Source: Rhodopirellula islandica
Lineage (GTDB): Bacteria > Planctomycetota > Planctomycetia > Pirellulales > Pirellulaceae
NCBI RefSeq assembly: GCF_001027925.1
Contig: NZ_LECT01000054.1
Location: 62,001 to 126,000 of the forward strand
Length of the DNA: 64,000 nt
Direction: 5' to 3'
Shown: positions 18,863-26,689 of the stretch, in pieces
Layout: every line of letters begins with the position of its first letter
How positions within the stretch are numbered: position 1 is the stretch's first letter
Notes under the pieces: model-generated
Seen by the model: only the letters and a program-made list of their open reading frames with translations
What the model was told of the DNA's origin: nothing
Database searches by the model: none
Program-made: the position numbers and the translations under genes

Positions 18863-19681
18863 ATGACGTTTCAATCTGCCATCACGGTCAGCCTGGTCGA
18901 AGAAGCTCGCGGCGGTCCCTTCGTTTACTGGGACGGATTGCGAGACGCTTGCGAAAAGGCCTCGGCGCTCGGTTTTGACGCGATCGAAATATTCGCCCCC
19001 GGGCCTGACGCGGTGGATGAGGCCGAACTCAAAGGCCTGCTGCAAAAGCATGACTTGGTTGTCGCAGCGGTCGGCACCGGTGCTGGGATGGTCAAGCATG
19101 GGCTCAGCCTGACGCATCCCGACGCGGAGCATCGTTCGAAGGCTCGTGACTTCGTCAAACAAATGATCGACTTCGGTGGCGCCTACAACGCTCCCGCCAT
19201 CATCGGATCCATGCAAGGCAAATGGGGCGGCGATGTTTCGCGAGATCAAGCCTTGGGGTTCTTGCGAGAATCGCTCGATGAACTGGGGCTTTACGCCACC
19301 CAGTATCACGTGCCGCTGTTCTACGAGCCACTGAACCGCTACGAGACCAACTTGCTTCGCACAGTCGAGGAAGGCGTCGAGTTTTGCAAGACATTGAAAA
19401 CGGACAACGTCAAACTGTTGGCCGATTTGTTCCACATGAACATCGAAGAAGCCGACTTGGCCGCTGCCATCCGTGCTGGCAAGGGCTACGTCGGGCACAT
19501 TCACTTTGTCGATTCCAATCGCCAAGCCGCTGGGATGGGGCACATGAACCACGCGCCCATCATCCAGGCTCTCAAAGACATCGACTACGACGGGTACCTG
19601 TGTGCCGAAGCGTTTGCGTTGCCCGATTCGGACACTGCGGCTCGCAACACGATCGAAGCATTCAAACGTTTGACCGCTTGA
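18863..19681 (+). CDS. TIM-barrel sugar isomerase/epimerase
   Basis: The 272-residue product belongs to the xylose-isomerase-like TIM-barrel family. Candidate metal ligands are spread as expected: Glu in LFYEPLNRYE, Asp and His in LLADLFHMN, His in GHIHFVDSNR and Glu in LCAEAFALPD. The closest pattern I recognise is the D-tagatose 3-epimerase / hydroxypyruvate isomerase group; exact substrate is unknown. ATG at 18863 was chosen because the family start (MTFQSAITVSLVEEA) is there. Placed between an L-galactose-dehydrogenase-like enzyme and sulfatases, it probably acts on a monosaccharide or its acid. A MITE-like element lies 61 bases after the stop. Confidence 0.85.
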   Translation: MTFQSAITVSLVEEARGGPFVYWDGLRDACEKASALGFDAIEIFAPGPDAVDEAELKGLLQKHDLVVAAVGTGAGMVKHGLSLTHPDAEHRSKARDFVKQMIDFGGAYNAPAIIGSMQGKWGGDVSRDQALGFLRESLDELGLYATQYHVPLFYEPLNRYETNLLRTVEEGVEFCKTLKTDNVKLLADLFHMNIEEADLAAAIRAGKGYVGHIHFVDSNRQAAGMGHMNHAPIIQALKDIDYDGYLCAEAFALPDSDTAARNTIEAFKRLTA

Positions 19682-19741
19682 AGTTGTCGGACCCAACAGT
19701 GGCATAGGCTTCCAGCCTGCGAATCTTGTCGCATAGGCTGC

Positions 19742-19871
19742 TAGTGTTCTGTTGCAGCTAAAAGTTTGGAGTGATCGTAGTGGACGAGGCCACGAGTCCT
19801 TGGATTTGACGTCAGTTCAGGACTCGTGGCCTCGTCCACTACCCCAAGACGAGAGTCGTGACAGACCATTA
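19742..19871. mobile_element. Family-A MITE-like element, copy 1
   Basis: A 130-bp element bounded by TA on both sides. Termini GTGTTCTGT and ACAGACCA are imperfect inverted repeats. Inside are 24-bp perfect inverted arms (19777-19800 with 19819-19842, gtagtggacgaggccacgag...). The reverse complement of the second copy (35376-35504) matches 19772-19844 with a single mismatch at 19812. There is no coding capacity. Confidence 0.8.
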
Positions 19872-19953
19872 GCCTGTGATTCGAGAACCCCCCTGCCATT
19901 CAGCAAAAAGTCGACGTCTCCACCATCCCTCCCCACCACGAGATGAACTGAAT

Positions 19954-21591
19954 ATGTCACACACTGCGATTGGGTCACGTGCCCTGATTTGGATGCTTGC
20001 CATTGCGATGGCACCTTGGGCGGTTGCTGATGAGCGACCCAACATTCTGTTTATCATGTCGGATGACCACACCAGCCAAGCGGTGGGGGCGTATGGCAGT
20101 CGGTTGGCCTACCTGGATCCGACGCCGAACCTGGATCGTTTGGCCAAGGAAGGCATGTTGTTTGAAAATGCATTCTGCACGAACTCAATCTGCACACCCA
20201 GTCGCGCTTGCATCATGACGGGGCAATACAACCACACCAACGGTGTGTTTGATCTGAACGGCCGCATCGAACCAAAGAATCAGCATCTTGCGAAAGAGAT
20301 GAAGAAGGCTGGTTATCAAACCGCCATGATTGGCAAGTGGCACTTGAAAGCTGAACCGGCGGCGTTTGACTACTACTGTGTCCTGCCTGGACAAGGCAAG
20401 TACTTTGATCCTGAGTTCCGTGTTCAAGGTGACAAGCCGTGGCCGAAGAATTTGATCAAGAAGGAAGGCATGCACAGCACGGATGCGATCACTGACATCA
20501 CACTGAACTGGTTTGATGAAGTTCGCGAAGATGACAAGCCGTTTTTCTTGATGCATCACTACAAGGCGCCACACGATTTCTTCGAGTACGCGCCACGCTA
20601 TGAAGAGTATCTGGCCGAAATCGCGATCCCAGAACCCAAGAATCTTTGGAGTCAGCCGCTCTTCGGTTCCCTGGCGACCCGTGGTGCAGACGATGAATTG
20701 ATGCCCTACATCGGCACCTCAATCGGACGCCGTAACCTGCGTCGGAATTATGTGGATCACTATGAAGTCGATTCGTGGCTCAGTGATGAAGACGCCAAAC
20801 GTGAGGCGTACAACATCTACATGAAGCACTACCTTCGCTGTGTCAAAGGCGTCGACGACAACCTGGCTCGTTTGTTTGCAAAGTTGGAAGAGACCGGGCA
20901 AATGGACAACACCGTGATCATCTACACCGGGGATCAAGGGTTCATGCTCGGTGAGCACGACTACATGGACAAGCGATGGATGTACGACGAGTCGCAGCGG
21001 ATGCCGTTCTTGGTTCGCTACCCCAAGTCGATTCCTGCCGGTTCACGCAGCAATGCGATCGTGGAAAACGTGGACTACGGACCCACCATGTTGGCGTTCG
21101 CCGGCGTGGAAACCCCTGAGTACATGCAAGGCAAAAGCTTTCGCGAAATTTGCGAGACCGGTCAGGAACCCGAGGGTTGGAAGCAGGAGGCGTACTACCG
21201 CTACTGGATGCACATGGCTCACCATGACAATCCCGGTCACGTTGGGATTCGCACCAAGACTCACAAGTTGATTTACTACTACGGCGTCAACTACGAAGGG
21301 AAGCTGCAAACGCCTCCCGGTTGGGAACTCTACGATTTGGTGAACGATCCGACGGAAGTGGTCAACCAAATCGACAATCCTGAGTACGCCGAAGTCGCAT
21401 CGGACCTCAAGCAACGTTTGGCACAACTTCGCCAACGCGTGGGCGACGATGGGTCTCATTACCCTGCCGTGGAAGAGGTTGTCCAGGAATTCTGGGATGA
21501 CAGTGACGAAGACCGTCAGAAGGCGATCGAAATCTCCCATGAGTACGTTCAGGCGAAGCAGTCCGAATCGAAAGCAAAGCCTCAAAATTAG
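19954..21591 (+). CDS. Sulfatase (formylglycine type)
   Basis: The 545-residue product has a signal peptide (residues 9-25, ending AVADE) and is predicted periplasmic or secreted. Metal-site Asp37-Asp38 lie in LFIMSDDHTS. The sulfatase signature CTPSRA holds Cys80, which must be oxidised to formylglycine by a maturase not found in this window. MIGKWHLK and IIYTGDQGFMLGEHDYMDKRWMYDE are further sulfatase signatures. It would hydrolyse sulfate esters, probably of algal polysaccharide; the exact substrate cannot be read. The first ATG of the conserved N-terminus, at 19954, was chosen. It lies after the MITE-like element and before a second sulfatase. Confidence 0.92.
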   Translation: MSHTAIGSRALIWMLAIAMAPWAVADERPNILFIMSDDHTSQAVGAYGSRLAYLDPTPNLDRLAKEGMLFENAFCTNSICTPSRACIMTGQYNHTNGVFDLNGRIEPKNQHLAKEMKKAGYQTAMIGKWHLKAEPAAFDYYCVLPGQGKYFDPEFRVQGDKPWPKNLIKKEGMHSTDAITDITLNWFDEVREDDKPFFLMHHYKAPHDFFEYAPRYEEYLAEIAIPEPKNLWSQPLFGSLATRGADDELMPYIGTSIGRRNLRRNYVDHYEVDSWLSDEDAKREAYNIYMKHYLRCVKGVDDNLARLFAKLEETGQMDNTVIIYTGDQGFMLGEHDYMDKRWMYDESQRMPFLVRYPKSIPAGSRSNAIVENVDYGPTMLAFAGVETPEYMQGKSFREICETGQEPEGWKQEAYYRYWMHMAHHDNPGHVGIRTKTHKLIYYYGVNYEGKLQTPPGWELYDLVNDPTEVVNQIDNPEYAEVASDLKQRLAQLRQRVGDDGSHYPAVEEVVQEFWDDSDEDRQKAIEISHEYVQAKQSESKAKPQN

Positions 21592-21938
21592 CTTTGGCTT
21601 TCCGGTCGTTTAGCGGCAGGGTGCGAGTTCTCCGGTATCACGGCACCGGACGGCTTGCGCCGTTCCGCTAAGCAGGTAAGCAAGAATGATTGGCTCACAT
21701 AACCGATGACACCTGCCTACCTGCTTAAGACGCTTCATACCAGCCGATTCCGAAGACGAATTCGGCAGGGTCGGAACAACTTCACCGTTTGGCGTGACTG
21801 CTACGCTCAGTGCGTGAATTTCGAGACGTCGCATTCTTGCCGTCCGAAGACGTGATCTTCCACTGACGGCCCGCACGGTTCAGCTATGCTTGTGGTGCGT
21901 CTCCCCTTCGTTTCATCCCTCCAGTTTGAGTTGCTTCT
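21592..21938. other. Intergenic region between the two sulfatase genes
   Basis: It holds a GC-rich palindromic motif (about 21639-21668, caccggacggcttgcgccg), related to one at 26616-26665, and a short family-B element. No gene is supported. The promoter of the second sulfatase may lie in the last 200 bases. Confidence 0.4.
21669..21728. repeat. Family-B palindromic element, copy 4 (internally deleted)
   Basis: A 60-bp element with termini taagcaggtaagca and tgcctacctgctta, which are 13 of 14 bases inverted repeats. The core ggctcacat...gatgacacctgcc matches the end of the longer copies, so the middle appears lost. Confidence 0.6.
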
Positions 21939-23759
21939 ATGTCACGTTGGTTGTTTTGTTTGGTCCTGCTGTCCGTTGGTTCGTGGTCTGGAGGGCTGCT
22001 CGTGGAACCTGTTTCGGCGGCAGATCGTCCCAACGTGGTGATCGTCATCACGGATGATCAAGGCTACGGCGATTGTGGGTTCACTGGGAACACCGTTGTT
22101 CAGACGCCCAACATCGACGCTCTTGCAGCCGAGTCTTCGACGCTGACCGACTACCACGTCGCACCAACCTGCTCGCCGACCCGGTCTGCATTCATGACCG
22201 GTCACTGGACCAACCGAACCGGCGTGTGGCACACGATCAGCGGACGTTCGATGTTGCGAGACAACGAGGTGACTTTCGGTGAGATCTTCCGTGATGCCGG
22301 TTACCAAACGGGCATGTTTGGCAAATGGCACCTCGGCGACAACTATCCCTACCGAGCCGAGGACAACGGGTTCACCGAGGTCTATCGCCACGGGGGCGGC
22401 GGCGTCGGGCAAACGCCTGACTTCTGGGACAACGCGTACTTCGACGGTTCGTATTTCCACAATGGAGAAGCCGTCAAAGCCCAAGGCTTCTGCACCGACG
22501 TGTTCTTTGAACAAGGCAATCGATTCATTCGCGATTGTGTCGAAGCGGACGAGCCGTTTCTCGCTTACATCGCAACCAATGCACCGCACGGGCCATTGCA
22601 CGCCCCGCAGAAGTACATCGACCTTTATCCCGAGATGAGCGACAACGTGGCCACTTTTTTGGGGATGATCACCAACATCGACGAGAACGTCGGACGGACC
22701 CGCGAACTGCTGCGTGAGTTGGGCGTGCATGACAACACAATCTTTCTGTTCACGACGGACAATGGGACCGCGGGCGGTGCATCGGTTTACAACGCTGGAA
22801 TGCGAGGCAGGAAGGGAAGTCCCTATGAAGGCGGCCACCGTGTTCCCTTTGTGATGCACTATCCCGAAGGCGGCTTTGCCACTGCTCGTAGCAATGACAC
22901 GCTGTGTCACGCGGTGGACGTGGTGCCGACGCTGTTGGAATTGTGTGACGTCGACGCTCCCGAACAAATCAAGTTCGATGGCACCTCGATTGTTTCGCTG
23001 TTGAAGGACGAACCAGAATCGTCGTTCACGCAGCGCATGCTGATCACCGATTCGCAGCGTGTGATCGACCCGATCAAGTGGCGTCAGTCATCCGTGATGC
23101 AAAACAAGTGGCGTTTGATCAACGGCACAGAGCTGTACAACATTGCCGATGACGCAGGGCAAGAGAACGACGTTGCGGGCGATCATCCGGAACAAGTTGC
23201 CTCGATGCGTGCGTTTTACGATGCTTGGTGGGCGGAGCTGGAACCCACGTTCTCGCAAACCACCGAAATGACCGTCGGTCATCCCGATCATCCCGTGGTC
23301 ACGTTCACGGCTCATGACTGGATCGGACAAGCTCCGCCATGGAATCAGTCCGCGATCCGTGCCGCAGCGGCTGTTTTCCCGAAGAAGGCAAAGCAACGAC
23401 TGACGCACCAAGGGCATTGGGCGATCCAAGTGCATGAAGCAGGGACGTTTGAAATTGCGTTGCGGCGTTGGCCGGAAGAGTCGGGGATTCCGATTGGAGC
23501 GGCTGTACCGCCTGGGCAAGACGTGCCCGGCTCTTCTCGCGCCTATCGAACCCAAGCAGGCCGGGCGATCCCCGTGAAGTCCGCCGAGGTGCGCGTGGAT
23601 GGGAAGTCGATTGCGAGCACGAGCGTCGCATCAGATGACCTGGTCGTGACGATGGAGATCGAATTGGCGGAAGGTTCCCACCAGCTGGCTCCCGTTTTCA
23701 AACTTCCAAACGGTGAAGTTGGAGCGTACTACTGCACGCTCTCCCGAAAGAGCAAGTGA
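21939..23759 (+). CDS. Arylsulfatase-type sulfatase with C-terminal extension
   Basis: The 606-residue product has a signal peptide (residues 3-27, ending PVSAA). Metal-site Asp39-Asp40 are in VIVITDDQGYGD, and the formylglycine motif CSPTRS holds Cys78. FGKWHLGDN and FLFTTDNGTAGG follow. After the catalytic domain comes a C-terminal region of about 150 residues (from about 450) that is beta-rich. It carries GHWAIQVHEAGTFEIALRRWP, a pattern seen in planctomycete and Bacteroidetes arylsulfatase A-like enzymes. The sequence differs enough from the upstream sulfatase to suggest a different sulfate position or sugar. Substrate not determinable from sequence. Confidence 0.92.
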   Translation: MSRWLFCLVLLSVGSWSGGLLVEPVSAADRPNVVIVITDDQGYGDCGFTGNTVVQTPNIDALAAESSTLTDYHVAPTCSPTRSAFMTGHWTNRTGVWHTISGRSMLRDNEVTFGEIFRDAGYQTGMFGKWHLGDNYPYRAEDNGFTEVYRHGGGGVGQTPDFWDNAYFDGSYFHNGEAVKAQGFCTDVFFEQGNRFIRDCVEADEPFLAYIATNAPHGPLHAPQKYIDLYPEMSDNVATFLGMITNIDENVGRTRELLRELGVHDNTIFLFTTDNGTAGGASVYNAGMRGRKGSPYEGGHRVPFVMHYPEGGFATARSNDTLCHAVDVVPTLLELCDVDAPEQIKFDGTSIVSLLKDEPESSFTQRMLITDSQRVIDPIKWRQSSVMQNKWRLINGTELYNIADDAGQENDVAGDHPEQVASMRAFYDAWWAELEPTFSQTTEMTVGHPDHPVVTFTAHDWIGQAPPWNQSAIRAAAAVFPKKAKQRLTHQGHWAIQVHEAGTFEIALRRWPEESGIPIGAAVPPGQDVPGSSRAYRTQAGRAIPVKSAEVRVDGKSIASTSVASDDLVVTMEIELAEGSHQLAPVFKLPNGEVGAYYCTLSRKSK

Positions 23760-23986
23760 ATGCTCTCTGGGAGACACAATGGCGCTGAATTTGTCACCCT
23801 GCGGAGGGGCGATTGTGCCGATTAGTCGGAATGCAGCAAATACGATTGTTAAGAAATATCGAGATTCTCTTGCTCGGCGATCATCAGCCGCACAATCGAC
23901 ACGACACGATCGATGAAAACTCTGTAAGGCGACATCAACCAATGGATTGCTTGGTGCTTTGATCAAACGAACGGAGTCTTGAATCG

Positions 23987-25705
23987 ATGGAATCATCAAC
24001 CTTGCGACGCGGCGGAAGCGTTGCCAGACGAACCCTTGCGGCTTTGGTCTGCTTGATCACCGGCGGTGGAGCAATTGCAAACGCCGACGAATGGTGGGCA
24101 CCTGCGAACCAAGCCGGAACCGATTCGGTTCTCGTTGCACCTGAAACAGAGCCAACGCAGAATGGTTTTGACAGCATGCTGTCCAGCCGATACAGCGCCG
24201 CACCGATGCGTCCACAAGACAGCTTGATCGAAGGTTCAGTGCAATCGCTGCCTGCCGACGTGGATCAGGAGCCCTCCGGTCTCAGTTCCCAGGCAAGGGA
24301 TGAGCAGAACCAAAAGGCTCTGGCTGAAGACGAGTCGTTTGAAGATCGTTTGGAAGCGTTTGCTTCGCGTTTGGATGCCCTTGATACACTCGATGAAGAG
24401 TGGACGGACTATCAGGACGAGTTGGCGGCCGAGGCCAAGGCGAAGAAAAAGAAGTCCACGCTCAAAATTGGCGGGCGAGTTCACATCGATCACTGGTCGT
24501 TCTCCAACACCGATCCGGGAATCAACCAAATCGAAAGCGGTCGGATCGGTGGAGTCGCCGGCGATCCCAATCAGAGTCCCGAGAATATCACTGGGTTCCG
24601 GCGTCTGCGTCTGGAACTTTCCGGGGACGTTCCTCAGAACATGCGTTATCGCTTGCAGGTGGACTTCAACAACCCGCAGACCCCCGAGATCAAGGACGCC
24701 TACATTGGCTGGTCGAACTTGCCCAACAATCAGGTGTTGTTGCTTGGCAACCAGAAGCGGCCGCTCGGTTTGGATCACCTGAACAGCTCTCGCTTCAACG
24801 TGTTCGCCGAACGCCCCTTGGCAGTGGAAGCATTCAACGAAGACGCTCGTCGGTTTGGTTTGACCATGTATGGTCACAACAATGAAGAGTCGATCGGTTG
24901 GGCGTACGGGATTTACAATCTCGAGAACATCAACACGGATGGACGTTTCATTGGTGACTCGGCCCAAGCCGGTGGATACTCGCGTCTTTGGGGATCGCCT
25001 TGGTACGACGACACCAGCGGCGGACGTGGGTACTGGCACTGGGGTTTGGCTGGTGCGGTTGCCAAGCCGGACGGCGATGCCGGAGCGAACGACACCAACA
25101 GCAACGAAGGGCGGTTCCGCACTCGGCCCCTTGCACGAAGCTCGCAACGTTGGTTGAACACCGGTCGCATCGACGGTGCAGACTGGTATCAAAACATTGG
25201 GTTTGAAAACATCCTGAACCTCGGTTCGCTGCAAATCACCGGGGAATACATCATGACTCCAATGCAGGTGGAGGATCCGGCTGCGGGGGTGGATGACAAT
25301 TTGTTCTTCCACGGTGGTTACATCTACGCATCGTACTTCTTGACCGGCGAGCACATGCCCTACAACCGGTCGACGGGAACGCTCTCACGCGTGACACCCC
25401 ACGAGAATTTCTTCTTGGTGGATCGCTGCAACGGATGTCGCGGCAATGGCTGGGGAGCATGGCAGGTCGCTCTCCGATATGACCACCTCGATCTAACCGA
25501 TGGTGGTGTCAACGGCGGCGTGGGCAATCTCTACACGGCTGGTTTGAACTGGCACTGGACACCTTACTCGAAGGTTCAGAACAACTTGGTATGGGGTGAA
25601 ATCAGCGAGAGTGGATTGGCCGCCAATGGCAACAATTCGCTTGACGCACCGGTGGAAGCCGGGAACTTCCTGATCTTCGGAACTCGTTTTATGGTCGACT
25701 TCTGA
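23987..25705 (+). CDS. OprO/OprP-type porin
   Basis: The 572-residue product has a signal peptide (about residues 14-34, TLAALVCLITGGGAIANA) and a predicted helical region (about 95-155) ending in KKKKSTLKIGGRVHID. The phosphate-selective-porin-like barrel follows, with FRRLRLELSGDVPQNMRYRLQVDF, IKDAYIGW, LLLGNQKRPLGLDHLNSS and a C-terminal IFGTRFMVDF ending in Phe. A CNGC pair near residue 480 is unusual for a barrel. In planctomycetes such porins are numerous and are not necessarily for phosphate. Standing directly after two sulfatases it could admit sulfated sugars or release sulfate, which is inference from position only. Confidence 0.82.
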   Translation: MESSTLRRGGSVARRTLAALVCLITGGGAIANADEWWAPANQAGTDSVLVAPETEPTQNGFDSMLSSRYSAAPMRPQDSLIEGSVQSLPADVDQEPSGLSSQARDEQNQKALAEDESFEDRLEAFASRLDALDTLDEEWTDYQDELAAEAKAKKKKSTLKIGGRVHIDHWSFSNTDPGINQIESGRIGGVAGDPNQSPENITGFRRLRLELSGDVPQNMRYRLQVDFNNPQTPEIKDAYIGWSNLPNNQVLLLGNQKRPLGLDHLNSSRFNVFAERPLAVEAFNEDARRFGLTMYGHNNEESIGWAYGIYNLENINTDGRFIGDSAQAGGYSRLWGSPWYDDTSGGRGYWHWGLAGAVAKPDGDAGANDTNSNEGRFRTRPLARSSQRWLNTGRIDGADWYQNIGFENILNLGSLQITGEYIMTPMQVEDPAAGVDDNLFFHGGYIYASYFLTGEHMPYNRSTGTLSRVTPHENFFLVDRCNGCRGNGWGAWQVALRYDHLDLTDGGVNGGVGNLYTAGLNWHWTPYSKVQNNLVWGEISESGLAANGNNSLDAPVEAGNFLIFGTRFMVDF

Positions 25706-25804
25706 GTTGCCAGAAGCAAACCGTTGATCACAGAAGCATTCTACGTGCGGGGCTGAACACCAGCCCCGCACACCAACCGCACAGAACTGAAAAAGGAATT
25801 TCAA

Positions 25805-26491
25805 ATGAGCCGATCCATTCAATTCGGTCGTGTCGCCTGCCTGGGACTTTTCGCGTTGACCGCCTCGGTTGTCTTCTCGAGCACCGCCAGTGCTTTCGGA
25901 CCCGCCTGCTGTTTCTGCCAAGCCGGACGCTGCAACGTGGAAGTTGACAAAGAAGAAGTGGAGGTCACTTGCTTCGACGTCGAATGCGAAACCATTTGCA
26001 TCCCACCGTTGCGTTTCCCATGGGAATGTGGCCCGTTGAAGAAGTGCGGCAAGGTTCGCACCGTCAAAAAGCTGGTCACGGACAAGAAGAAAAAGACGGT
26101 CTGCACTTACGATTGGTCTGCCATCACTTGCTGCCCCGATTGCCGTCACCGTGCCCGTGGTATCTTCGGATGCGGCAAGGGATGCAGCGCCGGTTGCTGC
26201 GACAGCGGAAGCTGTGATGCGGGATGTGAATCCGGTTGTGATGTTGGTGGCTGCGAGATGGGATGCTGTGCCAGCATCGAAGCCGCCGCGTCATTGCCAC
26301 CGGCCGCGTTCGCCAACAACGCTGGTGAAACGATGCAACTGGACCAACAAGAGTCCGTCGCGTTGGCATCGGCGATCAGTCGTGCGGAACCCGACGCCGA
26401 AGGTTGGGTCACGATCACCAACCCCAACACCACGTCGCTGCAAGCCGAAGACGATCTGATCGAAACCTCGGTCGAAGTTCTCAGTCGATAA
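25805..26491 (+). CDS. Cysteine-rich secreted protein
   Basis: The 228-residue product has a signal peptide (residues 9-30, ending STASA). A Cys-rich N-terminal half follows (GPACCFCQAGRCNVEVDKEE, ECETICIPPLRFPWECGPLKKCG), then a CG/CC cluster at about 110-160 (FGCGKGCSAGCCDSGSCDAG) and a low-complexity Ala/Asp-rich tail. Related small Cys-rich exported proteins are common in Rhodopirellula, whose wall is protein-based and disulfide-rich, so a structural envelope role is plausible but unproven. GGAA lies about 7 bases before the ATG. The gene ends in a strong hairpin terminator, closing the sulfatase/porin cluster. Confidence 0.75.
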   Translation: MSRSIQFGRVACLGLFALTASVVFSSTASAFGPACCFCQAGRCNVEVDKEEVEVTCFDVECETICIPPLRFPWECGPLKKCGKVRTVKKLVTDKKKKTVCTYDWSAITCCPDCRHRARGIFGCGKGCSAGCCDSGSCDAGCESGCDVGGCEMGCCASIEAAASLPPAAFANNAGETMQLDQQESVALASAISRAEPDAEGWVTITNPNTTSLQAEDDLIETSVEVLSR

Positions 26492-26523
26492 ATAGCTCTC
26501 GACAAGAGCAAGGTCCGGAACAC

Positions 26524-26562
26524 AAACCACCGGCACGACTTAGTCGTGTCGGTGGTTTTTTT
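26524..26562 (+). terminator. Rho-independent terminator
   Basis: aaccaccggcacgac pairs with gtcgtgtcggtggtt (one mismatch) around a tta loop and runs into seven T. It lies about 35 bases after the Cys-rich gene's stop. Confidence 0.88.
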
Positions 26563-26615
26563 CGTGCGCTGCTGGAGCGTGAATCTGTGAGCAACGAGTG
26601 ATGATTTAGGCGGTG

Positions 26616-26665
26616 CGGCGCAAGCCGCCCGGTGTGAAACCGGAGGGCTCGCGCCCTTCCGCTAT
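26616..26665. repeat. GC-rich double palindrome
   Basis: Two adjacent small palindromes (ggcggtgcggcgcaagccgcc and ggagggctcgcgcccttcc) are followed by gcta. The first, inverted, matches caccggacggcttgcgccg at about 21644-21662. It lies between the terminator and the end of the minus-strand pump gene. Confidence 0.4.
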
Positions 26666-26689
26666 GTCACTCGTTTTCGACTGGATGCG

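Noticed and set aside
24236-25354. Minus-strand open frame of 372 codons opposite the porin
   Set aside because: The porin has a signal peptide and barrel motifs; the antisense frame is a high-GC artefact.
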